This document shows positions 24,401 to 30,758 of a DNA stretch of 64,000 nucleotides, piece after piece. Location: positions 5,828,001 to 5,892,000 of the forward strand of contig NZ_JAMYWY010000001.1 in assembly GCF_024159265.1 (NCBI RefSeq). The letters run 5' to 3'. This DNA is from Paenibacillus sp. 1781tsa1 (GTDB taxonomy: Bacteria; Bacillota; Bacilli; Paenibacillales; Paenibacillaceae). How positions within the stretch are numbered: the stretch's first letter is position 1; every line of letters starts with the position of its first letter. The position numbers and the translations under genes were made by a program. The notes under the pieces were generated by a model that saw nothing but the letters and a program-made list of their open reading frames with translations, did not search any database and was not told where the DNA came from.

Positions 24401-26343
24401 TCATCGTAGACATACGTCGTCGTTTCGCCCAGTGGGTTGGTGACACTTTCCATCTGTCCCTGCGGCGTGTAGGTGTATCGAGTAATACCGCCATTTTCGG
24501 CATGCACTTCGAGGAGCTGCAAGGCGTCATCATGCACGAGGGTACGTGTCTGACCCAGCCGATTGGTCACGGTAGTCCACGTCTGACCCGGATGGCTCTC
24601 GGTATCATATGCCATCCGCCCTGCTGCACCGGATGGGTCGGTTTGCGCAATGATTCGGTTTTTCTCATCGTAGGTATTGGTAAACTGAATAACGCCGGCT
24701 TCGCTCAACGACATCAGACGCCCTTCGCCGTCATGGGTCATTTCTGTGATCGTACCGTCCGGTTCGGTTAGACGCACCAGGAATCCTGCGCTATCATAGC
24801 CAAATGTCGCTTCACGCAAGGCATCCCTGACCGCGGCAAGGTTTCCCTCCGCGGTATAGTCCAGTGTCAGCGCACGTCCCGTGACCCGGTCCTGCAACTG
24901 CTGGAGTTTTCCTTCTTCATCATAGACCAGATCAAGTGACAGTCCGTCCTTGTTGGTGTAACGAAGCAGTACGCCGTTGAGATCGAATTGGTACGTTTCG
25001 CGCGGACTACGGGCTGTATAGAGCCAACCCTGCTCGGTGTAGGTTAGCTCGTCATGGTTCACATCCAGGTCATCACTGCGATAAAGGCCGTCCCCTTGGT
25101 GCGTAAATCGGTTCTTCCGTCCCGGCGTCCAGCAGACATCCACGATGGGTTGGAATGCATTACTAGCTTCGGCTTCGGTCTGAGAATCCTTCGGAGTGAT
25201 GTCCAACCGCAGACCATATTGATGTGTCCAAGCTGGGCCTAGCTCTCCCCGTTGCAACAGTCCCGAATGGTAGATTAGGGTAAAGGGCCAATCGGCTGCT
25301 CCGTGCAACGTCAGCAGACGGTGATTCATAAACTGATGACCAGTCGCTGCGTGAATCGGGTCCTCCACTTTACTTTCTGCATGTGATTTCTGAGGGTTCT
25401 GCGTTTCGGTGTTTCGCCCCGTAGAGGGAGATTGCGACGAAGTTTCGATATCCTTCGACTTGGGCGTCGTGGTCGTTTCTACGCCTTTGGCGCCTCCAGT
25501 ATTCGGTTTTTTGTCCAATATCTTGGCTGCGCCCGCACCCGCTGTACTTGCAACGCCAGCCATGCCTGCTTTCTCCCCATCAGTGAGTCCCGTATCGTGG
25601 CGTGTGGACCCGGCATCGCTTGGCGCATCGTCTGCTTTGCCCGTTGGTTTGTTACTGGTCATTGGCGCGTCGCCTGTATCCTTGGAACCTGCGGGGGCTT
25701 CGCCTGCCTTGGTCGACTTCGGCGCCGCCCCTGCAATGTCCTCCCCGGCTTCACGGGTCGAGTTCCCGGGTACCCCCGCCTTGTTCGGACCGGTTGGTAC
25801 GGCATCGATCGCTTCACCCGCGTTACGACCTACGGTTTTCGCTGCATCTGTGGCTTCATCCGCAAATTTGAGAAGGGAAGTAGTTTTGTTTAGACCCTTC
25901 CCCAGCGGCCCCAGAACGGAGAGTCCCCGCTCATACCAAGCCAATTTCTCTCCCGTGACCAGATCCCGGCCAGTTATAGCCTCAATAATACCTTTCACAT
26001 TGCCGACTACGGGCGTAAAATCCAGCACCGTCCCCAGTGCAAAGGTGAGGAAACTAGCCAGCTTGCCCCAGTTGAATTTTTTGCCGTCTCTGTCCGCTTG
26101 TTCATATTCTTCTCGTTTGCGCCGGGTTAACTCCGACAGCAGCTCCAGCTTGCTCTGCAAGCCGTCCAGTTCCCGCATCAGGTGGGTGAACGTGCTTTGT
26201 ACCCCGCCTTGGCTGAGGGTTTTGTAGCTGAGGCTGTTCATCGACCGATTCAGGTCCGCACGCAGATCCCCCATCTCATCCGCGGCACCATTCAGACTTT
26301 TCGAGGTCCGCTTCAGGTCAGATAGGCTGACTTCCAATTTCAC
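21472..26343 (-). CDS. Intact WXG-like / PT-TG / Rhs toxin with EndoU- or CdiA-type RNase tail
   Basis: This complete 1623-residue secreted toxin probably uses the type VII machinery encoded just upstream. The order is a WXG100/LXG-like helical domain (1-100), a PT-TG pre-toxin region (VVGNVKGIIEAITGRD, about 110-150), an Ala/Pro/Thr linker to about 330, YD/RHS repeats that should form a shell (about 340-1420), and the core end YYDPKLKRFLNRD and YIDPLGL. A 160-residue tail follows. The tail has VGGHNLDNF, GVYEVKYQLPAVDTRG, QYKNIPNPKTVYDP and WGQEAM, a pattern of CdiA/EndoU-like ribonuclease domains; the His of GGHN and later lysines are candidate catalytic residues. GTG start after GGGGGAAG. 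The tail is AT-rich and the core GC-rich. Confidence 0.9.
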   Translation of the reverse strand: MKLEVSLSDLKRTSKSLNGAADEMGDLRADLNRSMNSLSYKTLSQGGVQSTFTHLMRELDGLQSKLELLSELTRRKREEYEQADRDGKKFNWGKLASFLTFALGTVLDFTPVVGNVKGIIEAITGRDLVTGEKLAWYERGLSVLGPLGKGLNKTTSLLKFADEATDAAKTVGRNAGEAIDAVPTGPNKAGVPGNSTREAGEDIAGAAPKSTKAGEAPAGSKDTGDAPMTSNKPTGKADDAPSDAGSTRHDTGLTDGEKAGMAGVASTAGAGAAKILDKKPNTGGAKGVETTTTPKSKDIETSSQSPSTGRNTETQNPQKSHAESKVEDPIHAATGHQFMNHRLLTLHGAADWPFTLIYHSGLLQRGELGPAWTHQYGLRLDITPKDSQTEAEASNAFQPIVDVCWTPGRKNRFTHQGDGLYRSDDLDVNHDELTYTEQGWLYTARSPRETYQFDLNGVLLRYTNKDGLSLDLVYDEEGKLQQLQDRVTGRALTLDYTAEGNLAAVRDALREATFGYDSAGFLVRLTEPDGTITEMTHDGEGRLMSLSEAGVIQFTNTYDEKNRIIAQTDPSGAAGRMAYDTESHPGQTWTTVTNRLGQTRTLVHDDALQLLEVHAENGGITRYTYTPQGQMESVTNPLGETTTYVYDEEGHLIREIDPLGHETEYHYTAHHQVARETDAEGGVTRYQYDEQERLTEVTRPDGSTAKWTYTETGQTATYQDFTGAIWTYAYSETGELQHTLDPEGRRLQIGWDEAGRLVELKDAAGSVSRRSYDGADRLTSVTDPLGLTWQTVYDASGQRIRETRPSGASMQYTYTPNGEVATITDALDHTRQYTYDAENRLIAETNALGESTQLSYDATGRLQTVTDALGHVTQYHYDGAGRLVSVIDGEGRTVQQLTYDAAGRPVAWQDGLGHMTRLRFNALHQRVEDTDADGHTRHYRYDAAHRLTEVIQGEGADEVTYRQTWDGEDRNTSYTDASGNETRLTYDRSGRLLQETNAAGARTAYTYDDRGWLSTKLDAKGQETRYAYDAAGRLIRATDEAGEIVLTYTPDGQVTRVLEAEQHEERTYDAAGRLLTRTDGFGHLLQYAYDAAGRMTALTYPDGKVVQYRYQATGELAEVKDWNGRLTRYRYDASGKLIETRRPNGSQEQREYDAAGQLTRLTDTSGQGIRLQQFKYEYSPSGLLLKEENKQYTYDTLKRLRSGAEPGRVVHYTYDPSGNLTTEQVGTSETEFTSVSPTQHLHYTWDNRLQRVGDYPVEIDANGNLLYATDGSTASAYEYDARNRLVKAGKLKYRYNPQGDRIELAQRGQITRYVIDDAHELSRVLMEMDGEGDVKARYIYGLGLIGREDADGTYLSYHYDLRGSTTLLTNEQNRVTDRYTYGLYGELEQHEGLTQQPFAYNGRDGVMTDANSLYYMRARYYDPKLKRFLNRDVIRGEIQDGQTFNRYAYVNGNPVSYIDPLGLYKKESKSEGMGNGLKLKTGYDTHLVEVEDVVRKGNKGIVGGHNLDNFNKAFTDRGWSLDENIISKTPHPTINGVYEVKYQLPAVDTRGDIIPGQYKNIPNPKTVYDPSVISNEQMVQWGQEAMANGTVNGRIITGTSSNGLKFQGYIDNGEITNFFPTLK
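21956..26343 (-). repeat. Long direct repeat, Rhs core copy 2
   Basis: This is the partner of 1435-5859. The frame is open throughout, so it is the reference for reading the frameshift in copy 1 and the displaced scraps at 14837-14936 and 16131-16398. Confidence 0.85.
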
Positions 26344-26355
26344 ATCGCTTCCCCC

Positions 26356-26715
26356 TTATTTCTTCTTCGCAGCAGCAGCGGCTACAGCGGCTGCTGCTCG
26401 TTGTCTTTCGCGCTCCTGACGCTCACGTTCCTGGCGTTCTCTCTCTCTGCGCTCTTCTTCAAGGTCCTCTTGCATGAACTGATTGGCTAAGGCTTCCAAG
26501 CGGCGTGCGAATTGTTCCATATCATTCGCAGTCGTTCTCATCCGCTGAGTTGTATCCCTGAAATCATCCATAAAGTGTTGATATACTCTACCCTTCCAGA
26601 TCATGGACTGGACATTACTATTGATACTGGAGCGTTCATTCTCCAGCTTATTGCTGTTGCTGCGTAATTTGGAGGCAATGCTCTGCAGTTTACCGACGTC
26701 AGGCCGAATTGGCAT
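26356..26715 (-). CDS. WXG100-type protein with charged tail
   Basis: This 119-residue protein has a helical hairpin of about 80 residues with W40-K-G42 at the turn (SMIWKGRVYQHF), the hallmark of ESX/WXG100 proteins. After that comes a long Glu/Arg helix (EEERRERERQERERQ) and an Ala-rich, Lys-ending tail. Charged tails of this kind are unusual for plain EsxA-type proteins and could hold the secretion signal or bind the toxin. ATG after TAAGGAG. It lies between a classical WXG100 gene and the Rhs toxin, 12 bases before the toxin start, so it is a good candidate for a toxin-specific targeting partner, as small WXG-like proteins are for LXG toxins. Confidence 0.8.
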   Translation of the reverse strand: MPIRPDVGKLQSIASKLRSNSNKLENERSSINSNVQSMIWKGRVYQHFMDDFRDTTQRMRTTANDMEQFARRLEALANQFMQEDLEEERRERERQERERQERERQRAAAAVAAAAAKKK

Positions 26716-26732
26716 ATGTACATCTCCTTACT

Positions 26733-27008
26733 TTACTTTAATGAATCTGCCTTACTAAATCTCTCCGAAATAGCTTTAAGCTCGTCCCCTACATCCTTTA
26801 GCACAGTAGATACACTCTCCAGTTGAGCATGTGCATCTTTGTAAGAGGAGTAGAAACGCTCTTGAGATTTCCCCTCCCATTCCCCCGTAATTCCATCGAT
26901 CAATGACTTCAGTTCTCTGGACAAAGCAATACTTTCCTGACTGCTGGCCAGAAATCGGGTAGCAATCTCCTTAATACGTTCAGGTTCAATTTTGATACGG
27001 TCTGCCAT
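26733..27008 (-). CDS. WXG100 protein (EsxA-like)
   Basis: This 91-residue helical hairpin has W44-E-G46 at the turn (ITGEWEGKSQERF), and all other features fit the ESX family: about 100 residues, no signal peptide, no cysteine, mostly heptad helices. It would be a secreted dimer or heterodimer partner of the type VII machine. ATG after AAAGGGG. It sits 17 bases upstream of the charged-tail WXG gene, and the two may pair. The C-terminus (FSKADSLK) is like that of the third WXG100 protein at 30359 (FRRADEAK), suggesting common descent. Confidence 0.9.
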   Translation of the reverse strand: MADRIKIEPERIKEIATRFLASSQESIALSRELKSLIDGITGEWEGKSQERFYSSYKDAHAQLESVSTVLKDVGDELKAISERFSKADSLK

Positions 27009-27818
27009 TTATTTGACCCCTTTCCCATCCAGTTTTTCGATTTGATCCGCAAATCGTAATAACGCTTTTTTCAATATCGCCGGCTTATATGGCTGGAACT
27101 GAAGCGTCCCCTCCGTCAATTCAACCGCCAGATACAGCTTGTCTCCCCATTGCGCATAGTGGTAATCCTCCTGATGCCACATCAGTCCATGCCTTTTCAT
27201 AAACATCATGGAGCCTGAGCGCTCCCCATTACTGAAGATGTCTAACGCAAGCTCTGCCTGTTCTTCCGTATGCCCTGCTTGAACCAGTCTATTAAGCCGG
27301 TCTACTTCGGTAAGCTGATTCCATTGATCCCACGTACAGTCTTTGATGACCGCCTTTTGGGCCGCACTCTTATATTGAAGTGTCAGTGGAAAGAACCCTT
27401 TCATAGCTTCTAACGTTAACTGGGCATCTGCCACAGGAACAAGGATGATGCCTCCTGATTCATCTGCTGTTTGTTCAACAACGATTCGAGGAGTGAAATA
27501 GTAGTGACCTGCGTATTTTCCAGTGCCTTCAATCTTCTTACTCACATGCATCACATCGGCACTGCCGCAAGCAGCAATGCAATAGGCGAGCATTTCATTC
27601 ATATCATAGCCAGTTCCCTCTTGCTTCGGAACCAGATACCCTTTCTCCACAAATGTCTTTTCGATCACCTTATATTCCGCTTCCAATTCCTTAGCCAGAT
27701 ACCCGCGATAAGGATCATCAAAGTTAGCTATATGACGGACTCCTACCAACTGAGTCAAAAAGAAAAACTCTTCAGGAGAGAGTTGGAATGACCAGTCTTC
27801 CGTTAATTCATTTTCCAA
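27009..27818 (-). CDS. Unrecognised protein of the secretion operon, possible EspG-like chaperone
   Basis: This soluble protein of about 269 residues has no signal or membrane segment. The start LTEDWSFQLSPEEFFFLTQLVG and the alternating strand/helix character recall EspG-type chaperones of ESX systems, which hold WXG/PE/PPE substrates, but I cannot name a decisive motif. I favour the TTG at 27818, which has AAGGAG nine bases upstream, over a TTG at 27836 that would overlap its own ribosome site. Its stop is adjacent to the WXG100 gene and the kinase-like gene precedes it closely. The location between kinase and substrates fits a chaperone or adaptor. That role is inferred. Confidence 0.55.
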   Translation of the reverse strand: MENELTEDWSFQLSPEEFFFLTQLVGVRHIANFDDPYRGYLAKELEAEYKVIEKTFVEKGYLVPKQEGTGYDMNEMLAYCIAACGSADVMHVSKKIEGTGKYAGHYYFTPRIVVEQTADESGGIILVPVADAQLTLEAMKGFFPLTLQYKSAAQKAVIKDCTWDQWNQLTEVDRLNRLVQAGHTEEQAELALDIFSNGERSGSMMFMKRHGLMWHQEDYHYAQWGDKLYLAVELTEGTLQFQPYKPAILKKALLRFADQIEKLDGKGVK

Positions 27819-27839
27819 GATAAAGCACTCCTTCAATCA

Positions 27840-29198
27840 CTATTCAAATAGACCAATAACATAAATAATCAGTGCAAAAACCAGCGCACCAACTGAAGCG
27901 CCTATTACATAGATCCACATACGGTCATAGGTGGACTGTTTATTCTGTTGGATCAGTTGATTCCAGCCTTTTTTTACGAGGGTCTGCTTAGGTTCAGGGT
28001 TAAAGACAGTCTGATCTATGCCTTCTTGCACCTGCTCCATGGCAATGGAGATTTCAACATGAAATGGCGAACGATCGTTAAATTGCTCAATCAGCTTGCC
28101 ATATTCCCAGAAGGCCGATGTCAGATTCCCCTGACGTTCCAATTGACGGGCTCGTGCCAATTGATTCTCTTGGGCGTGACTCAAAGCGTTAACAGCATAC
28201 TCACTCGGCAAGTGATTAGATTCCTCTGCTGGTTGCTCCAACTCTATTTCCATTTCAGATGTTGAAACCGCCTCTTGCTCCACGAATTGCTTCGCTGAAG
28301 CCAGTGCAATCTGCCACTCGCCAAAGGTTGGGCATTGCTGTAGTTGCTCTGCATTCCACAATCGGTCTAGCAACGCTGCTACTTCAGGGCCATACTGCTG
28401 CTCGAGCGTCGCTTGAAGAAGTACATAGCGCTCACTATGTTGCTGGATTTCTTGTGGATCAAAATAACTATCTCCCCACGCTTGCTTACATATGTCTGTA
28501 CTCGACCAAGCCAGCATCTCGGCAAGCAGGATTCCACCAGCAAATCGATCCGCAAGAGGACTCCAGTCCCCATACTCTCTAAGGAAAGTTGCGGTATATC
28601 CCGTTGCACCCTCTGGCAGATTATCGGGTTCCTCCAATTGCTTGGCGTACATTCCTTCCACATCAACTAATTCAACAGACATGTCCTCCGCCTCTTGATT
28701 AGGGTTGACGATCAGCAGATTAGAAGCGGACAAGTCGGCATGGGCTATGCCAGCTTGCTCCAATACAGCCATGGTAGATACCAAAACCATTGCCAGTTTC
28801 ATTGATTGTTTCCGAGATAATACTTCTCGGCCAAGCATTAATTCACTCCATGTCACACCATCGATCCATGGCATATGTGCACCGTAAAGTAATTCAGGAT
28901 ACTGTCCGAGCAACTCCATATCTTCTATCGGATTCAATATCGTTCGTGACCATACACTCAGTCCCGAGTGGACCGTGTGGTCTGCCATGAGCTCTGTTAA
29001 CTTCATGACAGAGGGTTGCCGGAAGGCTGGACGGAACACCTTCAAGGCACTGTTTTCTCCCGAGCTGTTAATAAGCTTGTATACTGTGCCTTCCCTGCCC
29101 TCCTGACCATAAGGCATGCCTTCGAATTGAGGGTGCTGGACCAGTCTGTAGACTTGGTTTCTGATTCGTAGTTCTGTATTTATATCAGGTGGAAACAC
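27840..29198 (-). CDS. Protein-kinase-like membrane protein (possible EssB counterpart)
   Basis: The N-terminal 300 residues are a kinase-fold domain: ALKVFRP supplies the ATP-binding lysine, HADLSASN (about residue 153) replaces HRDLKxxN, and VDVEGMY stands for DFG. So key residues (K, D, N, D) are present and it could be active. A helical, Glu-rich region follows (about 305-410), then one transmembrane helix near the C-terminus (YVIGASVGALVFALIIYVIG). Canonical type VII systems of Firmicutes have EssB/YukC, a pseudokinase with one membrane helix. The same combination and position after YukD suggest a functional equivalent. GTG at 29198 is chosen because AAGGGGAG lies eight bases before it. 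Confidence 0.7.
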   Translation of the reverse strand: MFPPDINTELRIRNQVYRLVQHPQFEGMPYGQEGREGTVYKLINSSGENSALKVFRPAFRQPSVMKLTELMADHTVHSGLSVWSRTILNPIEDMELLGQYPELLYGAHMPWIDGVTWSELMLGREVLSRKQSMKLAMVLVSTMAVLEQAGIAHADLSASNLLIVNPNQEAEDMSVELVDVEGMYAKQLEEPDNLPEGATGYTATFLREYGDWSPLADRFAGGILLAEMLAWSSTDICKQAWGDSYFDPQEIQQHSERYVLLQATLEQQYGPEVAALLDRLWNAEQLQQCPTFGEWQIALASAKQFVEQEAVSTSEMEIELEQPAEESNHLPSEYAVNALSHAQENQLARARQLERQGNLTSAFWEYGKLIEQFNDRSPFHVEISIAMEQVQEGIDQTVFNPEPKQTLVKKGWNQLIQQNKQSTYDRMWIYVIGASVGALVFALIIYVIGLFE

Positions 29199-29236
29199 GA
29201 TTCTTGCTCCCCTTTGCACAAAAAAATGATTCGAAA

Positions 29237-29518
29237 TTATATTGTTGAGAAGGAGTTAACCTGCTCAATGCGCAGATAGCTTCCATCCATTGCTTTTACA
29301 TCCTCCAGAGACTGCTGAAGGTCCATGCTATTCCACTCGCTTCCATCACTGCTAAGATAGTAGCGATAGTTGGATGCTTGAAACGTAAGGGCCATACCTT
29401 CATTTAATCCTTTGAGCATGGGTTCAAGTAATTCATGCAGAGGTATCGTATTAGGTAGCTCTATATCTGTCTTTTTACCAGTAGCATCAATAATTAAGGT
29501 CAATAATGTTCGATCCAT
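29237..29518 (-). CDS. esaB: YukD/EsaB ubiquitin-like protein
   Basis: This 93-residue protein has a beta-grasp pattern: TLLTLIIDATGKKTDIELP, a helix HELLEPMLKGL, then YRYYLSSDGSEW and a final strand. YukD/EsaB is a small ubiquitin-like component of Firmicute type VII secretion, required for secretion and not conjugated to proteins. The gene is 18 bases downstream of the VWA gene and upstream of the kinase-like gene, with AAGGAGGAG before the ATG. The start DRTLLTLIIDATGKK lines up with YukD in length and placement of the first strand. It is one of the two clearest markers, with EssC, that this is a type VII system. Confidence 0.8.
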   Translation of the reverse strand: MDRTLLTLIIDATGKKTDIELPNTIPLHELLEPMLKGLNEGMALTFQASNYRYYLSSDGSEWNSMDLQQSLEDVKAMDGSYLRIEQVNSFSTI

Positions 29519-29536
29519 GTGTTCTCCTCCTTACGG

Positions 29537-30286
29537 TTACATCGGGGTAGAAGCAGACATCTGCAGCCCTAGTGAAATTAGGTCTTTACTTGTACCAGGC
29601 AACATCATAAGTGCACCCTTCTGAATGGAATATCCGGATTCCATCATCATTTCGCGATAGCTTTCAGGTACAACCGAAGACATTCGTTTTAATTTCTCCG
29701 AATAAGGGTCCACCACGAAGGAATCCGGCATCATACCTTTCCAAGCTCGTGTATCTCGAATCCGGCTAGTGGAAGCATCCTCTGTAATAAAAATATTTTC
29801 GACCAGCACTTGTCCATCAGGGACAGACATGGTTTTGATCCGTTCAACAATCGGTTCAGGATCTTCCCCTGTGTAAATGCCATCAGTCATATGACAGATC
29901 AGAGGGGCAGGACAGTGCTCCATGTTACGAAGCTCAGACTGAATAATCTTCTCCGCTTGTTTGAATGCCTTCGCCGTGTCTGTGAATCGTTTTGGGTATA
30001 GCGGTGGTAGACTGCCACGATTGGCAATTCGGTCAATGGATTTTACACCATCCAGCAGGTCATACACTTCATCACTATAGGCAAGAATGGCAATCCGGTA
30101 ACGCGGGGACACTTTTGATCCTTTCGTTGACCGGTAGACGATCTGGCGAATAATCGTCTGAAGTCCCTCATTGACGATATCCATCCTCCGTTGTCCTTCA
30201 AGCTCAAGCGTCATGGAGCCGCTTATATCAATTAAATAGATTAGTAGAGCGGGGGTGCTTCCCGTCGCATGTACTGAATAACTCAT
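29537..30286 (-). CDS. VWA-domain protein
   Basis: This 249-residue protein is almost entirely a von Willebrand A domain. It has the MIDAS motif D20-I-S22-G-S24 (YLIDISGSM), a later threonine region and CHMTDGIYTGEDP with the second metal-contact aspartate. No signal peptide or membrane segment is seen, so it works in the cytoplasm, probably as a metal-dependent protein-binding part. It resembles the small VWA proteins found with TerD and kinase modules. It starts just after the terminator at 30326-30349, and begins the second, weaker part of the operon (VWA, YukD, kinase, chaperone candidate, WXG genes, toxin). Confidence 0.8.
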   Translation of the reverse strand: MSYSVHATGSTPALLIYLIDISGSMTLELEGQRRMDIVNEGLQTIIRQIVYRSTKGSKVSPRYRIAILAYSDEVYDLLDGVKSIDRIANRGSLPPLYPKRFTDTAKAFKQAEKIIQSELRNMEHCPAPLICHMTDGIYTGEDPEPIVERIKTMSVPDGQVLVENIFITEDASTSRIRDTRAWKGMMPDSFVVDPYSEKLKRMSSVVPESYREMMMESGYSIQKGALMMLPGTSKDLISLGLQMSASTPM

Positions 30287-30325
30287 AAGAATTACCTCAC
30301 ATTTTTCATACTCTGGATATAGAAA

Positions 30326-30349
30326 AAGCCAGGTAAGTTTACCTGGCTT
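30326..30349 (-). terminator. Internal terminator after the first WXG100 gene
   Basis: The stem is AAGCCAGGTAA/TTACCTGGCTT with a two-base loop, then TTTTT on the minus strand, directly after the WXG100 stop and 40 bases before the VWA start. Partial readthrough would give more WXG100 protein than downstream products. Confidence 0.75.
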
Positions 30350-30358
30350 CTTATGTAA

Positions 30359-30631
30359 CTATTTTGCTTCATCTGCGCGTCTAAAGTTATCTGAAATTTT
30401 GCTTAGTTCTTCCGAAACAAACCCAAGCATTTGAATATAAGATTTCATTTCATTCTGACGTTCCGTATAACGTTGATAAAAGGCATTAGATTGCATACCT
30501 TCCCATTCAGCTTGCATTGTTTGCATTAGTGAGTTTAATTGCTGAGTAAGCTGTTCACTTTCTTGTTGAGCTTGTTTGAATTTATTTGATGCTTGATCCA
30601 TCTCTTCAGGTGTAATTTTAATTCTTACCAT
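30359..30631 (-). CDS. esxA: WXG100 protein (EsxA-like), next to EssC
   Basis: The 90-residue protein begins MVRIKITPEEMDQ and has W43-E-G45 at the hairpin turn (MQAEWEGMQSNAF). All heptad and length features are those of EsxA/YukE-type substrates. A longer frame from 30673 exists, but AAGGGG lies nine bases before the ATG at 30631 and the longer start is untypical. It has its own likely promoter in the gap after essC and its own terminator, so it is set up for separate, probably strong, expression. It is similar to the WXG100 protein at 26733 and probably the core co-secreted partner. Confidence 0.9.
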   Translation of the reverse strand: MVRIKITPEEMDQASNKFKQAQQESEQLTQQLNSLMQTMQAEWEGMQSNAFYQRYTERQNEMKSYIQMLGFVSEELSKISDNFRRADEAK

Positions 30632-30678
30632 TCTCATCTTCCCCTTTATACCATTTTTATAAATTTTAACCATTTACT

Positions 30679-30708
30679 ATTGTATACAATGGACTATACA
30701 ATTGCCAA
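30679..30708 (-). promoter_or_regulatory. Likely promoter of the stand-alone WXG100 gene
   Basis: On the minus strand TTGGCA (30708-30703) and TACAAT (30684-30679) are 18 bases apart, or TATACA at 16. The box is between the essC terminator and the WXG100 start. Confidence 0.45.
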
Positions 30709-30718
30709 ACATTTTTTG

Positions 30719-30750
30719 GGAAAAAAGACTCATTTATGAGTCTTTTTTCC
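30719..30750 (-). terminator. Terminator after essC
   Basis: A perfect A-rich stem, AAAAAAGACTCA/TGAGTCTTTTTT with loop TTTA, lies nine bases after the essC stop. It is symmetrical, but all neighbours are on the minus strand. Confidence 0.75.
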
Positions 30751-30758
30751 TTTCAACC

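Noticed and set aside
21472..26343. Teneurin/insecticidal Tc toxin
   Set aside because: The YD repeats alone are shared. The WXG-like start, PT-TG region, short variable tail and immunity gene point to an Rhs polymorphic toxin.
27009..27818. Firm EspG assignment
   Set aside because: Only general look and position support it. No diagnostic motif is visible, so it is left as a possibility.
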